In this document: positions 14,166-15,607 of the stretch, piece by piece
How the letters are laid out: the number at the start of each line of letters is the position of its first letter
Numbering within the stretch: position 1 is the stretch's first letter
Origin: JBBRGG01 sp038240875
Lineage (GTDB): Bacteria; Planctomycetota; Phycisphaerae; Phycisphaerales; UBA1924
NCBI GenBank assembly: GCA_038240875.1
Contig: JBBRGG010000058.1
Coordinates: forward strand, 1 to 15,607
Length of the DNA stretch: 15,607 nt
Reading direction: 5' to 3'
The notes under the pieces: model-generated
The model's database searches: none
Told to the model about the DNA's origin: nothing
Seen by the model: the letters and a program-made list of their open reading frames with translations, nothing else
Translations under genes and position numbers: made by a program

Positions 14166-15560
14166 TCAATCTCTTGCGGTCAGCGCGGCACCCAGCAGGA
14201 ATGCCATCTCCATTGATTGAGCATAGTTGAGGCGCGGGTCGCAGAGGGAGACGTAATTGGTGGCGAGATCGGCTTCGGTGACACCTGAGGCTCCGCCGAC
14301 ACATTCGGTGACGTCTTCGCCGGTAAGCTCGAAGTGAACCCCGGCAAGCGGGACGCCGATTTGGGCGTGGGCGGAACAGGCACCTTCAAGTTCGCGGCGG
14401 ATGGCGTCAAAGGTGCGAGTCTTAACGCCGTCGGGGGTGATTGTGCCGTTGCCATGCATGGGGTCGCAGATCCAAGCGGCGTGAACGTTGGCTCGCTTGG
14501 TGGCTTCGAGAAGTGGAGGGAGCGTGGTGGCGACCTTATCAGCACCCATGCGTGCGATTAGGACGAGCTTGCCGCGTTCGTTGGCGGGGTTGAGGATTTT
14601 GGCAAGTTCGAGAACTTCGTCGGGGGTGACTTTGGGGCCAACCTTTACGCCGACGGGGTTGCGAATGCCACGGAAGAACTCGACGTGGGCACCGGAGAGG
14701 TTGCGGGAACGTTCGCCGATCCAAGGCAGGTGGGTCGTGAGGTCGTACCAGCCGTCGCGTCTTGGGACACGGCGGGTTTGAGCGGACTCGTACCATAGGC
14801 TCAGGCCTTCGTGGCTGGTGAAGAAATCGACGCGGGTAGCGTCGGCGATGGAGCGTTCGCCTAGGGCTTCCATGAAGCGTAAGCCATCGGCGAGATTGCG
14901 CACGAGTGAGAGGTAGTCGGTGCGACGTTGTTCGGAGAGGGACGCGTGCTTGAAGAAAGCAAGGTCCCAGTATTCTGGGTGATGAAGGTCGGCGAAGCCG
15001 CCTTCGGAGAGAGAGCGGATGAAGTTGAGGGTGAGAGCGGCGTGGGTGTAGCCACGGACGAGGAGCCAGGGGTCTGGGGTGCGGGCGTCTTTGGTGAAGT
15101 CGGCGTGGTTGATGAGGTCGCCGAAGTAGCTGGGGAGGGTTGTGCCGTTGCGGGTTTCGGTGGTGGTGGAGCGGGGCTTGGCGTATTGGCCGGCGAGTCG
15201 GGCGACGCGAACGACGGGCTTTTTCACCGCATGGACGAGGATGAGGGACATTTGGAGGAGGATTTTGAGCTTGTTGGCGATGGCGTCGCTGCGGCAATCG
15301 TCGAGGCGTTCGGCACAGTCGCCGCCTTGGAGGATGAAGCGCTTGCCTTGTTCGGCTTCGGCGAGCCAGCCACGGAGGCGTTCGATCTCCCAGCTTGTGA
15401 CCAGAGGAGGCAAAGCGGCCAGAGCTGTGAAGGCGGCGTTAATGGGCGCGCCCGCGTCGTAGGCGGGCAAGCCAAAGACCTGCTTGGAACGCCAACTCAT
15501 GGGCGACCAGTCAGAGGTTGCAGGAGCCGCGGGAATTGAGTTGGGTTGCGGTGTGGGCAT
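14166..15560 (-). CDS. Class II 3-deoxy-D-arabino-heptulosonate-7-phosphate synthase
   Basis: This enzyme joins phosphoenolpyruvate and erythrose-4-phosphate to DAHP, the first committed step of the shikimate pathway. The 464-residue product has the length and motifs of the class II (plant/Mycobacterium AroG) family: GGDCAE at 79-84, RVARLAGQYAKPRS at 118-131, WICDPMHGN at 363-371, HFELTGEDVTECVGG at 409-423, and CDPRLNYAQSMEMA at 440-453. Cys82, His369, Glu411 and Asp441 fit the four metal ligands. DPMHGNGTI has Gly where the family commonly has MHGNT. The N-terminal SWRSKQVFGLPAYD is the usual class II opening. ATG 15560 lacks a clear Shine-Dalgarno; ATG 15500 is a shorter alternative that keeps the SWR motif. 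The transcript probably ends at 13899-13937. Confidence 0.96.
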   Translation of the reverse strand: MPTPQPNSIPAAPATSDWSPMSWRSKQVFGLPAYDAGAPINAAFTALAALPPLVTSWEIERLRGWLAEAEQGKRFILQGGDCAERLDDCRSDAIANKLKILLQMSLILVHAVKKPVVRVARLAGQYAKPRSTTTETRNGTTLPSYFGDLINHADFTKDARTPDPWLLVRGYTHAALTLNFIRSLSEGGFADLHHPEYWDLAFFKHASLSEQRRTDYLSLVRNLADGLRFMEALGERSIADATRVDFFTSHEGLSLWYESAQTRRVPRRDGWYDLTTHLPWIGERSRNLSGAHVEFFRGIRNPVGVKVGPKVTPDEVLELAKILNPANERGKLVLIARMGADKVATTLPPLLEATKRANVHAAWICDPMHGNGTITPDGVKTRTFDAIRRELEGACSAHAQIGVPLAGVHFELTGEDVTECVGGASGVTEADLATNYVSLCDPRLNYAQSMEMAFLLGAALTARD

Positions 15561-15607
15561 GGTGCGAGAAGTGGCAAAGGGCGGAAAGACAAAGAAGGGG
15601 CAGAGAG

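Noticed and set aside
14539..15297. Long Arg/Pro-rich open frame on the minus strand within the DAHP synthase gene (252 codons)
   Set aside because: The sequence is an out-of-frame product of GC-rich codons, and the class II DAHP synthase motifs in the other frame are decisive.

Overview
The window looks like chromosomal DNA of a planctomycete, most likely of the Phycisphaerae. This is inferred from gene content and was not tested by any search. The pointers are a TPR protein carrying two RNA polymerase alpha C-terminal domains, a dockerin-like secreted protein, a secreted HAF-repeat protein with a PEP-CTERM-like tail, a SPINDLY-type O-GlcNAc transferase, a class II DAHP synthase, and mostly single-gene units separated by hairpin-rich spacers. 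No insertion sequence, CRISPR array, rRNA or intact tRNA was seen.

Layout. Positions 2-1642 (+): 3' part of a TPR/GT41 glycosyltransferase, cut by the window edge. 1782-2336 (+): elongation factor P with an unusual loop tip. 2385-3056 (+): shikimate kinase. 3158-4738 (+): MATE transporter. 4788-6227 (-): DprA. 6346-6807 (-): small lipoprotein. 7052-8497 (+): lipoprotein-like SpoIID/LytB protein, with paired hairpins in its leader. 8498-8783: spacer with two related hairpin repeats and a terminator. 8784-10013 (+): HAF-repeat exoprotein. 10052-12480 (+): a large secreted dockerin protein gene broken by an amber codon in the signal peptide and by a mid-gene frameshift. 12703-13641 (+): TPR plus tandem alpha-CTD protein. 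13642-14165: 524-base spacer with convergent terminators and a cloverleaf-like segment. 14166-15560 (-): class II DAHP synthase.

Functionally the window mixes housekeeping and cell-surface genes. DAHP synthase and shikimate kinase are the first and a middle step of aromatic amino-acid synthesis but sit at opposite ends on opposite strands, so they are not one operon. EF-P and shikimate kinase are adjacent and may be cotranscribed. The lipoprotein, SpoIID, HAF and dockerin genes form an envelope or secreted cluster. The strongest items for follow-up are the doubly disrupted dockerin gene, the TPR/tandem alpha-CTD protein, the EF-P with asparagine at the modification site, and the paired hairpin repeats with a compensatory base change.
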